Below, piece by piece: positions 24,595 through 32,642 of a DNA stretch of 64,000 nt (the stretch's first letter is position 1; each line of letters begins with the position of its first letter). The notes under the pieces were generated by a model, which had not been told where the DNA came from, made no database searches, and saw only the letters and a program-made list of their open reading frames with translations. A program made the translations under genes and the position numbers. This DNA comes from JBBRVW01 sp038246545 (GTDB lineage: Bacteria > Actinomycetota > Actinomycetes > JACCUZ01): NCBI GenBank assembly GCA_038246545.1, contig JBBRVW010000005.1, positions 62,001-126,000 of the forward strand. Direction: 5' to 3'.

Positions 24595-25407
24595 GTGGAT
24601 GGTGCCGCGGACCGTACGCCTCGTCTCGTCGCGACCGACCTCGACGGGACGATCGTGTGCCGGGACGGCACGGTCTCGGACCGCACGGTGGCGGCTCTGC
24701 GCGGCGTCGAGGCGCTCGGCGTACCCGTGGTGCTGGTCACCGGACGGCCGGCACGATGGATGGGCGAGGTCGCCGAGCGGATCGGGCACACCGGGCTCGC
24801 GGTGTGCGCGAACGGTGCGGTGCTCTACGACCTGCACACCGAGCAGGTCGTCGAGCACCACCCGATCCCGGTGGACGTCGGGCTGGAGGTCGCGCGGCGG
24901 CTGCGGGCGGCGGTGCCGGACGTCGCGTTCGCGGTGGAGCTGCTCGACGGCTTCAGCCACGAGCCGAGCTACCTCGCCCGCTACGACGCCGGGATCGAGC
25001 GGGCGGTAGGACCGCTCGAGGAGCTCTACACCGCTCCTGCGCTCAAGCTGCTGGCGCGGCACGAGGCCATGGGCGCCGACCACCTGATGGCTGCCGCACG
25101 CACTGCCCTCGGCGACCTGGTGGAGGTGACCCACTCGGCCGCCGGGTCGGCGCTGCTCGAGATCTCCGCGGCCGGGGTGTCGAAGGCGTCCGGGCTGGCG
25201 AGGTTCGCAGCGGCTCGCGGCGTCGAGGCCGCCGACGTCGTCGCGTTCGGGGACATGCCCAACGACCTGCCGATGCTGGCCTGGGCCGGCTGGTCGTACG
25301 GCATCAGCGACGGCCACCCCGACGTCCTCGCTGCGGTGAGCGAGGTCGTCGACCCGCCCGAGCGCGACGGCGTCGCCCGCACCCTCGAGCACCTCTTCGC
25401 CCTCTGA
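24595..25407 (+). CDS. HAD superfamily (Cof/IIB) phosphatase
   Basis: The 270-residue hydrolase has motif I LVATDLDGTIV (catalytic DxD near residues 15-17), motif II VLVTGRPARWM, a type IIB cap in the middle (roughly 80-185), Lys in VSKASGLARF, and motif IV VVAFGDMPNDLPML. It should dephosphorylate a small sugar phosphate or nucleotide; the substrate is not predictable. GTG 24595 follows GAAGGA with about nine bases of spacing. The gene commonly follows serS-type clusters in actinomycetes. Its stop lies 22 bases from the left repeat of the nuclease cassette. Confidence 0.92.
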   Translation: MDGAADRTPRLVATDLDGTIVCRDGTVSDRTVAALRGVEALGVPVVLVTGRPARWMGEVAERIGHTGLAVCANGAVLYDLHTEQVVEHHPIPVDVGLEVARRLRAAVPDVAFAVELLDGFSHEPSYLARYDAGIERAVGPLEELYTAPALKLLARHEAMGADHLMAAARTALGDLVEVTHSAAGSALLEISAAGVSKASGLARFAAARGVEAADVVAFGDMPNDLPMLAWAGWSYGISDGHPDVLAAVSEVVDPPERDGVARTLEHLFAL

Positions 25408-25429
25408 CCCGCCCCCGCCCCGCCCCCGG

Positions 25430-25503
25430 TGATCCACAGCGCGCGACCCCGGTGATCCACAGCGGATCCGCCGGAAATTGTCCAATGGATCCGCTGTGGA
25501 TCA
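25430..25503 (+). repeat. 74-bp repeat, left end of nuclease cassette
   Basis: This 74-base unit contains TGATCCACAGCG at its outer edge. A perfect 17-bp inverted repeat follows inside (25453-25469 with 25487-25503, core TGATCCACAGCGGATCC) around a 17-base loop. Compared with the reverse complement of 26455-26528, 62 of 74 positions match by eye with no gap. Its last three bases are the stop codon of the enclosed gene. Confidence 0.85.
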
Positions 25504-26388
25504 TGCGGCCTGGGTGAGCCCGAGGAACCAGCGGATCTCGCGTAAGACGGCGTCGGGCTCGGTCCAGAGTCGTCGTGCTGCGAGACGCAGCAGGACGACA
25601 CCCACCGACTGGACAGCGTTCTGCCGCACCAGGTCGGCCTGCCACTGCGTGGGCGACAGGTGGTACTTCTGGCCGTCGACCTCGACGCCCTTGCCGAGCG
25701 CACGCCAGAGCGCGTCGACGTAGCGGACGCCGAGCGCCGTCGTCACCGCCGCGTTGAGCTCGGGCATGGGGAGCCCGGCGCGGCGGACCAGTCGCACGAG
25801 CTGCGCCTCGGACGCGGCGTGTGAACCGCTGGCGAGCTCCGACAGCGCCAGCCGGGGAAGCCGGGAACCGGCCGAGGGCGCCTGGTGGAGCTCGTCGCCC
25901 AGCAGGTCGACCGTCACCAGGCCGCCCTGGACGGCTCGTCCGAACAGGTCGTCCACCTCGCTCAGCCGGCGCAGATCGAGTGCCGTATCCATGACGGAGC
26001 GAGGAGCAAGGGTGACGGGAAGGCCGTTCACCTGGACGGCGCGGAACGGCCGGACGGACTGCCGGACCCAGACGCGCTCGGTCGACCGGGGGTGGGTGCC
26101 GCCCGGCCGCGTGACGACGATCCGACCGGTCCGGACCGGCAGGCCCCATCGCATCACGGCCGTGGCGTGGCTCAGGGCTGAACCCGGGCCGGAGTACAGG
26201 AGGGCAGCCCGCTCCCACTGACGCCGCGTCGGCTCACCCGTCGTTCGCAGGACGACCCGCGGCAGCGGTTCCTGCCACGACCCGGTCCGGATGCGTCGGC
26301 GCACCCGGTCGTAGGTCCACCCGCACCCGGTCAGTGCCGAGATCGTGGCCAGGTCGTCGAGCCAGGGGTCGTGCTGCGAGCTTGCCAT
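25501..26388 (-). CDS. AbiEi-like / DUF559-type nuclease domain protein in repeat-bounded cassette
   Basis: This 295-residue protein begins with an AbiEi_4-like winged-helix N-terminus (about residues 5-60: DPWLDDLATISALTGCG, RIRTGSWQEPLPRVV). A middle domain shared with actinobacterial AbiEi/DUF559 proteins follows (ALSHATAVMRWGLPVRTG, VMDTALDLRRLSEVDDL). The C-terminal PD-(D/E)xK-like fold has Asp in RYVDALW and ExD in VEVDGQKYHL as candidate metal ligands. The function is unproved: nuclease, or antitoxin-like regulator of a type IV system; no AbiEii toxin gene is present. ATG 26388 is chosen; a TTG at 26487 lies inside the right repeat. Near-identical inverted repeats flank the gene, suggesting that it moved in as a unit. 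Confidence 0.8.
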   Translation of the reverse strand: MASSQHDPWLDDLATISALTGCGWTYDRVRRRIRTGSWQEPLPRVVLRTTGEPTRRQWERAALLYSGPGSALSHATAVMRWGLPVRTGRIVVTRPGGTHPRSTERVWVRQSVRPFRAVQVNGLPVTLAPRSVMDTALDLRRLSEVDDLFGRAVQGGLVTVDLLGDELHQAPSAGSRLPRLALSELASGSHAASEAQLVRLVRRAGLPMPELNAAVTTALGVRYVDALWRALGKGVEVDGQKYHLSPTQWQADLVRQNAVQSVGVVLLRLAARRLWTEPDAVLREIRWFLGLTQAA

Positions 26389-26454
26389 GTCGGGAGCGTG
26401 CCTGGAGCACGGCCCGGCACCGGCCACCCTGTCCACAGGGCCCTCCCGAGGCGA

Positions 26455-26528
26455 TGATCCACAGTGGATCCCTTGGATAATTTCCAACAGATCCGATGTG
26501 GATCACGGCGACGGCGCGCTGTGGATCA
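26455..26528 (-). repeat. 74-bp repeat, right end of nuclease cassette (inverted)
   Basis: This is an inverted partner of 25430-25503 (62 of 74 matches, ungapped). It carries an internal imperfect hairpin (26455-26470 with 26490-26505, 14 of 16 paired) and the outer CGCTGTGGATCA at 26517-26528. It lies between the nuclease start and the 3' end of bpa. Confidence 0.85.
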
Positions 26529-26536
26529 CGGAAGGG

Positions 26537-27109
26537 CTAGAGGTACTGGCCGGTGTTCTGGTGCGGGCCGGGGCCGTCGTCGGGACCGCCAGGGCCGCCG
26601 GGCATCACCGGGCCGCCGGGCAGGGCCCGGCGGCGCATCTCCTCGAACTGGGCGCGGGCCGCCATCTGCTGGGCGAACAGCGCGGTCTGGATGCCGTGGA
26701 AGAGACCCTCCAGCCAGCCGACCAGCTGGGCCTGGGCGATCCGCAGCTCGGCCTCGGTCGGGATCGAGTCGTCGGTGAACGGCAGCGAGAGCCGTTCGAG
26801 CTCCTCGACCAGCTCGGGGGCCAGCCCCTCCTCCAGCTCCTTGATCGAGCGGGCGTGGATCTCCTTGAGCCGGACCCGGCTGGGCTCGTCGAGGTCGGAC
26901 GCGCGGACCTCCTCGAGCAGCTGCTTGATCATGCTGCCGATCCGCATCACCTTCGCGGGCTGGTCGACCAGCTCGGTGACCGACCGGTCGTCGACCTCGT
27001 CGCCGCCGGGCGCGGTCTCGACGGACCTGCCGTCGGGTCCGACGATCACGACCCGCTGCTCGGGTCCGTGCTCGGCCGGCTCGGGCGGCTGCGCGTGCTG
27101 ATCGGTCAT
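26537..27109 (-). CDS. bpa: Bacterial proteasome activator Bpa (PafE)
   Basis: Bpa forms a ring that docks on the 20S proteasome and opens its gate without ATP, promoting degradation of unfolded or specific proteins such as HspR. The 190-residue product has a disordered acidic N-terminus, a four-helix core (about residues 50-160: VMRIGSMIKQLLEEVRASDL, IHARSIKELEEGLAPELVEE, WLEGLFHGIQTALFAQQMA) and a Gly/Pro-rich tail. The tail ends in GQYL, the C-terminal docking motif with penultimate Tyr. ATG 27109 is the natural start. No proteasome subunits are in the window, but the gene implies that the organism keeps a 20S proteasome. Confidence 0.93.
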   Translation of the reverse strand: MTDQHAQPPEPAEHGPEQRVVIVGPDGRSVETAPGGDEVDDRSVTELVDQPAKVMRIGSMIKQLLEEVRASDLDEPSRVRLKEIHARSIKELEEGLAPELVEELERLSLPFTDDSIPTEAELRIAQAQLVGWLEGLFHGIQTALFAQQMAARAQFEEMRRRALPGGPVMPGGPGGPDDGPGPHQNTGQYL

Positions 27110-27181
27110 GACCCCATCCTCGCCCACCCGCCCGCGACAAAACGGTGGACCCTCCTCGGTCCCGCTGCGACTCTCGGGCCT

Positions 27182-28153
27182 GTGCCCGACACCCGCTCGC
27201 CCCGCCTGGCTCACCGCCGCGTCACCACCGACGACCTCGGTGCCGTCTGCCGGCTGCTCGAAGCCAGCGACCTCGCCGTGGTCGGCTTCGTCGACTTCAC
27301 GCCCGACGAGATCGCCGCCGACCTCCGGCGCGACGACCTCGAGGCCTTCGGCTGGTACGACGACACAGGGACGCTGCAGGGGTACGGCTGGGTCTCGCTG
27401 ACCGCCGGGAGCAACCAGGTCGAGCTCGACGCCTACGTCCACCCGGAGCACGACGGTGCGCTGGGCCACGACGCCCTGGCCGTCCTCGAGGCGCGCGGCC
27501 GCGAGCTGGCCGCCGCGGCCGGCCACGGCGAGCCGTGGTTCGGCATGGGCGTCTACCGCGCTGACGCGCGCACCCGCGACTGGCTGACCACGGCGGGCTA
27601 CGACGTCCGCACCACCTTCACCCGGATGCGGATCGACCTCGACCCGGCCGCCGGCTACCTCGCTCCGGCGACCGAGGTGGTGCTGCGCCGGGTCGGGGCC
27701 TCCGACGAGCCCGGGCTGCGCACGGCCTACGAGATCGAGGAGGCGTCCTTCACCGAGCACTACGGCCACGTGCGCCGCAGCTACGAGTGGTGGCGCGAGC
27801 GGCTCGTGGCGCGGGGCCCGGACGGGGCGACCGTCTTCCTCGCCGAGGTCGGCGGCGAGCCGCTGGGCGTGATGGTGACGACCCGGCAGTTCGCGACGGA
27901 CGAGGACGCGGACTACGTCCGGACGGTGGGCGTGCTCCCGGCCGGCCGCGGCCGCGGGGTCGCGAAGGCGATGCTGCGGGACTGCTTCGCGGCCGCCCGG
28001 CACGCCGGCCACCGGGCCGTCCTGCTGCACGTCGACGTGGCCAACGTGACCGGCGCCCTGCGGCTCTACGAGTCGGTCGGCATGCGCCCCGTGCTGGAGA
28101 TCGACGCCTTCGCCAAGGGCGACCTGGTCGCCGGCGCCGCGTCACCGGCCTGA
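27182..28153 (+). CDS. Tandem-GNAT acetyltransferase (mycothiol-synthase-like)
   Basis: This 323-residue protein has two GNAT domains, the first degenerate (about residues 5-150). The second (about 160-318) carries VRTVGVLPAGRGRGVAKAMLR with the acetyl-CoA loop and the ANVTGALRLYESVGM end typical of MshD-like proteins. It may acetylate a small molecule such as a cysteinyl pseudodisaccharide, but true MshD cannot be separated from paralogues by eye, and another tandem GNAT is present at 10545. GTG 27182 lies 72 bases from the divergent bpa start, so the two probably share a promoter region. Confidence 0.85.
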   Translation: MPDTRSPRLAHRRVTTDDLGAVCRLLEASDLAVVGFVDFTPDEIAADLRRDDLEAFGWYDDTGTLQGYGWVSLTAGSNQVELDAYVHPEHDGALGHDALAVLEARGRELAAAAGHGEPWFGMGVYRADARTRDWLTTAGYDVRTTFTRMRIDLDPAAGYLAPATEVVLRRVGASDEPGLRTAYEIEEASFTEHYGHVRRSYEWWRERLVARGPDGATVFLAEVGGEPLGVMVTTRQFATDEDADYVRTVGVLPAGRGRGVAKAMLRDCFAAARHAGHRAVLLHVDVANVTGALRLYESVGMRPVLEIDAFAKGDLVAGAASPA

Positions 28154-28262
28154 CGGCGACCCTCGGAGGAGGGGACCCACACCCGCTCCAGCCGCCGCTG
28201 CACCAGGACCTGCAGCGACCGCCGACGGGCGGCGCGCTGCTCACGGCGCACGTCGAGCGGCC

Positions 28263-31076
28263 TCATCCGATCCTCCGCTCCAACGGCAGCCGCGACCGGG
28301 TGAGCAGCCAGGCGGCGCCGGCCGCCAGCAACGGGACGAGGACCAGCACCTCGGCCAGCCGCCAGACGGGCACCACCAGGTCCACCCCGGGCACCGCCCC
28401 GATGAGGGCCGCCCCGGGCACGAAGCCGGCCGCCACGCCGAGCGCCGTCCCGAGCACCGAGATCGACAGTGCCTGCGCCGCCGCGAGCCGGCGCCGGAGC
28501 CGGGGGGCCGCCCCGATGGCCGCCAGTGTCGCCTGGTCGGCCCGGGCGTCTGCCTGCGCCGGGCCGGTCGCGATGCCCGCCGATCCCAGCGTGATGATCG
28601 CGGCGCCCACCACCAGCGCCAGCAGGCCGAGGCCGTACTGGCTCACGTACCCGCGTTCCACGCTGAGGTAGGCCGTTACCCCGGCGTCCGTGAGGGCCTG
28701 CTGCGCGCGCTGCTCGTCGTCGCTGGTGGGCAGCGCCCGGAACCGGAGGAACAGCGTCGACGGTGTGGTGCGCAGACCCAGGGCGTGGGCGGCTGCCGGG
28801 CTGTAGACCGCGTCGGACGCCGCCTCGGTCACGGGCTCATACGCGCCGGGCAGCGCGACCTGCGTGGCCTGCGGCTCCCGGTCCTCCCGCTGGGCCGCGG
28901 TCGCCTCCTCGGCCGACACGACGTCGAAGAGCACCGTTCCGTCGCTGCGCAGCGCGTTTTTCTGGAACACCACGACCCCGCCGTCGGCCAGCGCCCGGGC
29001 GGCGGCGGCGGACGCGCGTCTCCTGGTGACGACGCGCACGGTGTCCGCACCGCCGACGGGCGTGCCGAGGAAACCGCCGGTGACGGTCAGGCCCTCGCCG
29101 GTGCAGGACGGGTCGAGCTCGGCACGGTCCTTCTCCGCCGAGGTGGGCGGCCGGTCCAGCGCGTTGACGAAGCAGTCGTTCTCCGGCGGTATGACGGGCA
29201 GGGCGTAGGCGGGGGTGCAGACCGAGGTGTCCGACCTGCAGGACGAGTCGACGACCTCGACCACGTGAGCGGTGAACGGCGGCAGTGCCGGGCTGATCGC
29301 GGTGCGGACCCGGTCCGGGTCCGCCTGGTGCCGTGTCTCCTGCCCGGTCCTCTGGTCGTAGCGGTAGGTCATCAGGTCGACGCCGGCACTGAGGGTGGGC
29401 CACGACGGGCGGTAGGCCTCCTGGTCGTGGGCGTCCAGCGAGGCGACGTAGAGCAGCAGGGCGGTGCTCCCCGTGACAGCGGTGAGCACGGCGGCCATGG
29501 CCGGTGCGCTCCGGCCGCGGTGCCGCGCGGCGTCGCGCAGCGCCAGCCGGGTCGCCAGCGGCAACCGCCCGGCCCAGCGCCCCGCCAGCCCGATGATGGC
29601 GGGACTGACGATGATCAACCCGATCTGGGCCAGCGCCGCGCCGCCGGCGATGAGCCCCGCGACCGCTGCCGTGCTTCCGCCGTTCAAGGGGTTCAGGCCG
29701 GTGTTGTGAGCCACGGACAGGGCGCTGCCGAGCGCCGCGGAGCCGATGCCCACCGCGACGACCACCATTCCGATCGCGGGCACCTTGCGCGCGGTCCGCA
29801 GCTGGCCGCGGCGTCCGGTGAGCGCGACGACGGGATCCTGCCGGGCCGCCGTGCGCGCGGGCAGCACGGCGGCCAGCACGCCGGTCGCCACACCGAGCAG
29901 CGCGAGGCCGAGCAGCTCCACCGGCCGGACGTCGAACCGGCCGAAGTCGGCGTCGGCCACGCGGGTGAGCAGCGGTCGGGCCACCGCCGCCAGCGCCAGG
30001 CCGAGCACGACCCCCCCGACCGCTCCGGCCGTGCCCAGCACCAGCCCACCGGCGAGCACCACCGAGCGGACGTGCCGACGTGACCCGCCGACGGCGGCCA
30101 GCAGCCCGAGGGCCCGGGCCTGTCGGCGGGCGCCGACCGCGAAGGCCGCACCGGCGAGCAGGCAGACCTCGAGTGCGGCGAGAGCGGCCGCCACCGCCAC
30201 CAGCATCCACAGCAGCCAATACTTGTTCTGGACCCCCATCCGGTTCCCGGCCACGTAGTAGGGGACCGCCGAGTCCGGTGGCGGGTCGAGCAGGACCCGG
30301 CGGGAGGAGACGAGCAGGCCGAGCTGGTTGAGCGCCTGCACCTCCGTCCAGGTCACCGGCCGGTCGCCGGCGAGCCAGACCATCGGCGCGCCGGTGGCGG
30401 GAGTCCCCCGCCCGAGCAGTGCGCCGGGCTCGGCCCAGACCACCTTCCCGGCAGGGTTGCCGACCTCGTCGACGATGCCCGTCAGGGTCAGCCGGCGCGC
30501 CGGCTCGGTGAGGCGGACGGTGCCACCGAGAGGCACGCCCAGCTGCCGGGACATCGCCGAGGTGACCGCAACCTGGTCCGGTCCGGACGGCGCGGCTCCC
30601 GAGCGCAGGACGTACCGCCCGGCGAGGACCGGGTCCCCCACCGGTGTCTCGGACCACTCGACGTGCGCCGACCCGACCCGGGTGCGGGCCAGAACCTCGC
30701 CGGACTCGCTGGTGAGCAGGCGGTAGCCGGCCGGTGCCACCGAGGACAGGGACCGCGCGTCCGCGTACGGCCTGCGAGAGGCGCTCTCGGAGCTGGTCAC
30801 CTCGAGGGCGCCCTGGCGGGGGTCCGGCGCCTGGAGCATGGGGTTCCCGTTGGCCGACTCGAGCAGCGCCTGGGTGGTGCCCAGCCGCCGGGCCGCCACC
30901 TCGTCGGGCTCCGGCTGCGCCGACCGTGCCAGCACGTCCGTGGCGGTCATGGCGAGGATCGGCAGGCCCACCATGGCCACGACCAGCGCACTGCGGCCCC
31001 GTGCCCGCAGTGCGTCTCGCCGGGCGATCCGCAGCAGCGGCCGCCAGCCTGACCCCCGCCCGGCACGACGGCTCAT
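28263..31076 (-). CDS. FtsX-like ABC transporter permease
   Basis: The 937-residue permease has ten or so membrane helices in the MacB/FtsX arrangement: one N-terminal helix (LVVAMVGLPILAMTATDVLA), a large extracytoplasmic domain, then three helices with QARALGLLAAVGGSRRHVRS. A second copy follows, with its own external domain (about residues 545-800) containing several Cys residues (VVDSSCRSDTSVC, ENDCFVNA, LDPSCTGEG). Such transporters couple cytoplasmic ATP use to periplasmic work such as drug, lipid or lipoprotein handling. ATG 31076 overlaps the ATPase stop (ATGA). It is last in a padR-ATPase-permease operon. Confidence 0.92.
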   Translation of the reverse strand: MSRRAGRGSGWRPLLRIARRDALRARGRSALVVAMVGLPILAMTATDVLARSAQPEPDEVAARRLGTTQALLESANGNPMLQAPDPRQGALEVTSSESASRRPYADARSLSSVAPAGYRLLTSESGEVLARTRVGSAHVEWSETPVGDPVLAGRYVLRSGAAPSGPDQVAVTSAMSRQLGVPLGGTVRLTEPARRLTLTGIVDEVGNPAGKVVWAEPGALLGRGTPATGAPMVWLAGDRPVTWTEVQALNQLGLLVSSRRVLLDPPPDSAVPYYVAGNRMGVQNKYWLLWMLVAVAAALAALEVCLLAGAAFAVGARRQARALGLLAAVGGSRRHVRSVVLAGGLVLGTAGAVGGVVLGLALAAVARPLLTRVADADFGRFDVRPVELLGLALLGVATGVLAAVLPARTAARQDPVVALTGRRGQLRTARKVPAIGMVVVAVGIGSAALGSALSVAHNTGLNPLNGGSTAAVAGLIAGGAALAQIGLIIVSPAIIGLAGRWAGRLPLATRLALRDAARHRGRSAPAMAAVLTAVTGSTALLLYVASLDAHDQEAYRPSWPTLSAGVDLMTYRYDQRTGQETRHQADPDRVRTAISPALPPFTAHVVEVVDSSCRSDTSVCTPAYALPVIPPENDCFVNALDRPPTSAEKDRAELDPSCTGEGLTVTGGFLGTPVGGADTVRVVTRRRASAAAARALADGGVVVFQKNALRSDGTVLFDVVSAEEATAAQREDREPQATQVALPGAYEPVTEAASDAVYSPAAAHALGLRTTPSTLFLRFRALPTSDDEQRAQQALTDAGVTAYLSVERGYVSQYGLGLLALVVGAAIITLGSAGIATGPAQADARADQATLAAIGAAPRLRRRLAAAQALSISVLGTALGVAAGFVPGAALIGAVPGVDLVVPVWRLAEVLVLVPLLAAGAAWLLTRSRLPLERRIG

Positions 31077-31822
31077 CGGCCGGTGCCGGCGTCGAGCAGC
31101 GACTCGGCGGCGTCGGTAGGGCCGGTCTCGTCGACGGCGAGGCCGTCGCGCAGGAAGACGACCCGGTCGGCCCAGGCAGCGTGCCGGGCCTCGTGCGTGA
31201 CGAGCACACCGGCCGCGCCGGCGTCGCAGCGCGCGCGCAGGAGGCGCAGGACCTGCTCGCCCGTCTCCGTGTCCAGCGCCCCGGTCGGCTCGTCGGCCAG
31301 CACCAGCCGGCGGTCGCCGACGATGGCCCGGGCGATAGCGACCCGCTGCTGCTGCCCGCCGGACATGTCGTCGGGGAAGCGGTCGGCCAGCTCGTCGATG
31401 CCCACCTCGGCGAGTGCGATCAGCGCCGACCGGCGCGCCGAGCGGCTGGACTCGCCGTCCAGCTCGCGCGGGAGCGCGACGTTCTCGGCGGCGGTCAGCG
31501 CCGGGATCAGGTTGAAGTCCTGGAAGACGTACCCGATGGAGCGGCGTCGCAGCGCGGCGAGCTCCGCGCGGGACAGGCTGCCGAGCTCGATGCCCTCGAC
31601 CAGCACCGCCCCGGTCGTGGGCGAGTCCAAGCCACCGGCGCAGGTGAGCAGGGTCGACTTGCCGGAGCCGGACGGGCCCATCACCGCGACCAGCTCGCCC
31701 GCGACGACCCGCAGGTCGATGCCACGCAGGGCGTGCACCACCGACTCGCCGTGCCCGTGGACGCGGGTGAGTCCCCGCAGCTCGAGCACCGGGCCGGTGC
31801 CGGACGTGGGTGCGGCGATCAT
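31073..31822 (-). CDS. ABC transporter ATP-binding protein (LolD/MacB type)
   Basis: This 249-residue ATPase partners the FtsX-like permease. Walker A is GPSGSGKST (about residues 47-55), the Q-loop lies in GYVFQDFNLIPALT, the signature is MSGGQQQRVAIARA, Walker B is RLVLADEPTGALD and the switch His is in VLVTHEARHA. ATG 31822 overlaps the PadR gene stop and its stop overlaps the permease start, so all three are tightly coupled. An upstream in-frame extension through the PadR gene is rejected. Confidence 0.94.
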   Translation of the reverse strand: MIAAPTSGTGPVLELRGLTRVHGHGESVVHALRGIDLRVVAGELVAVMGPSGSGKSTLLTCAGGLDSPTTGAVLVEGIELGSLSRAELAALRRRSIGYVFQDFNLIPALTAAENVALPRELDGESSRSARRSALIALAEVGIDELADRFPDDMSGGQQQRVAIARAIVGDRRLVLADEPTGALDTETGEQVLRLLRARCDAGAAGVLVTHEARHAAWADRVVFLRDGLAVDETGPTDAAESLLDAGTGR

Positions 31823-32406
31823 CTGCGGGCCTCCTGCACGGACGTGGCGGACGTGGCGGGGGTGGGCTGCTCGGTGCCCCGCTCGGACGCCGCGCGGGCG
31901 AGCCGGGCCTCGCAGTGGTCGAGCCAGCGCACCTCGGCCTCGGCCGCGAACACGAGCGAGTCCAGGACCAGCAGCCAGGCGAGGTCCTGCGGGGCCGGTC
32001 CGGTGGCCCGCGACTTGAGCCGGGTGTAGTCCTGCAGGGCGCGCAGGGTGGCGGACCGCTGGCCCTGGACGACCGCGCGGACGTCGACGCCGGGGACGGT
32101 CACTGCCATCGCGAGCTTGATCGCCAGCTCGTCCCGGGGTGGTGAGGTCCGGCTGACCGGGGTGCTGAACCAGGTGGCCACCTCGGCCCGGCCGGGGTCG
32201 GTGATCCGGTAGACCGCGTGGCCGTCCTCGTCCTCGCCGGCCGGCTCCACCAGCCCGTCCCGCTCCAGCCGGGACAGGGTCGTGTACACCTGCCCGACGT
32301 TCAGCGGCCAGGTCGCCCCGGTGCGGGTCTCGAACTCGGCGCGCAGCTGGTAGCCGTACATCGGCCCCTGCTCGAGCAGGGCCAGCAGGCCTTGGCGGAT
32401 GGACAT
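31819..32406 (-). CDS. PadR family transcriptional regulator
   Basis: The 195-residue protein has an N-terminal winged helix (about residues 1-75: GLLALLEQGPMYGYQLRAEF, VGQVYTTLSRLERDGLV, YRITDPGRAE) and a helical C-terminal dimerisation domain with LAIKLAM and later charged helices, the PadR s1/s2 layout. It probably represses its own operon until a substrate of the transporter binds. ATG 32406 opens the conserved helix. A strong inverted repeat 38-73 bases upstream is a likely operator. Confidence 0.92.
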   Translation of the reverse strand: MSIRQGLLALLEQGPMYGYQLRAEFETRTGATWPLNVGQVYTTLSRLERDGLVEPAGEDEDGHAVYRITDPGRAEVATWFSTPVSRTSPPRDELAIKLAMAVTVPGVDVRAVVQGQRSATLRALQDYTRLKSRATGPAPQDLAWLLVLDSLVFAAEAEVRWLDHCEARLARAASERGTEQPTPATSATSVQEARR

Positions 32407-32443
32407 CTCTCGGGCTCCCAGGGATGTGGCGGACGTACGTACC

Positions 32444-32479
32444 TACCCGGTACTGGATACGGCGTATGTATACCGGGTA
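32444..32479. promoter_or_regulatory. Candidate PadR operator
   Basis: TACCCGGTA (32444-32452) and TACCGGGTA (32471-32479) are perfect 9-bp inverted arms. ATAC-GGC-GTAT (32457-32467) nests between them, and GTACGTAC lies just outside. The site is upstream of padR and also faces the EAL gene, so it could control both. Confidence 0.5.
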
Positions 32480-32642
32480 TGGCAAGGCTGCGCAAGCGCT
32501 GGCGGCTCGAGTGGTCGCCGGCCGCCGGGACCGGCGCGGGCACTGCTGCGGACGGGGGACAGCGCTTGAGCCGTCGACCGATGTGCCGAAGATCCGATGG
32601 CGGGCAGGTCGTCCGCCCGAGGACGAGGGGGGGCCAGGCCAG

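Noticed and set aside
26455..26506. TTG 26487 or GTG 26506 as start of the nuclease gene or of a leader peptide
   Set aside because: These starts fall inside the inverted repeat, have no ribosome site and add residues unlike the family. ATG 26388 begins just before the conserved domain.
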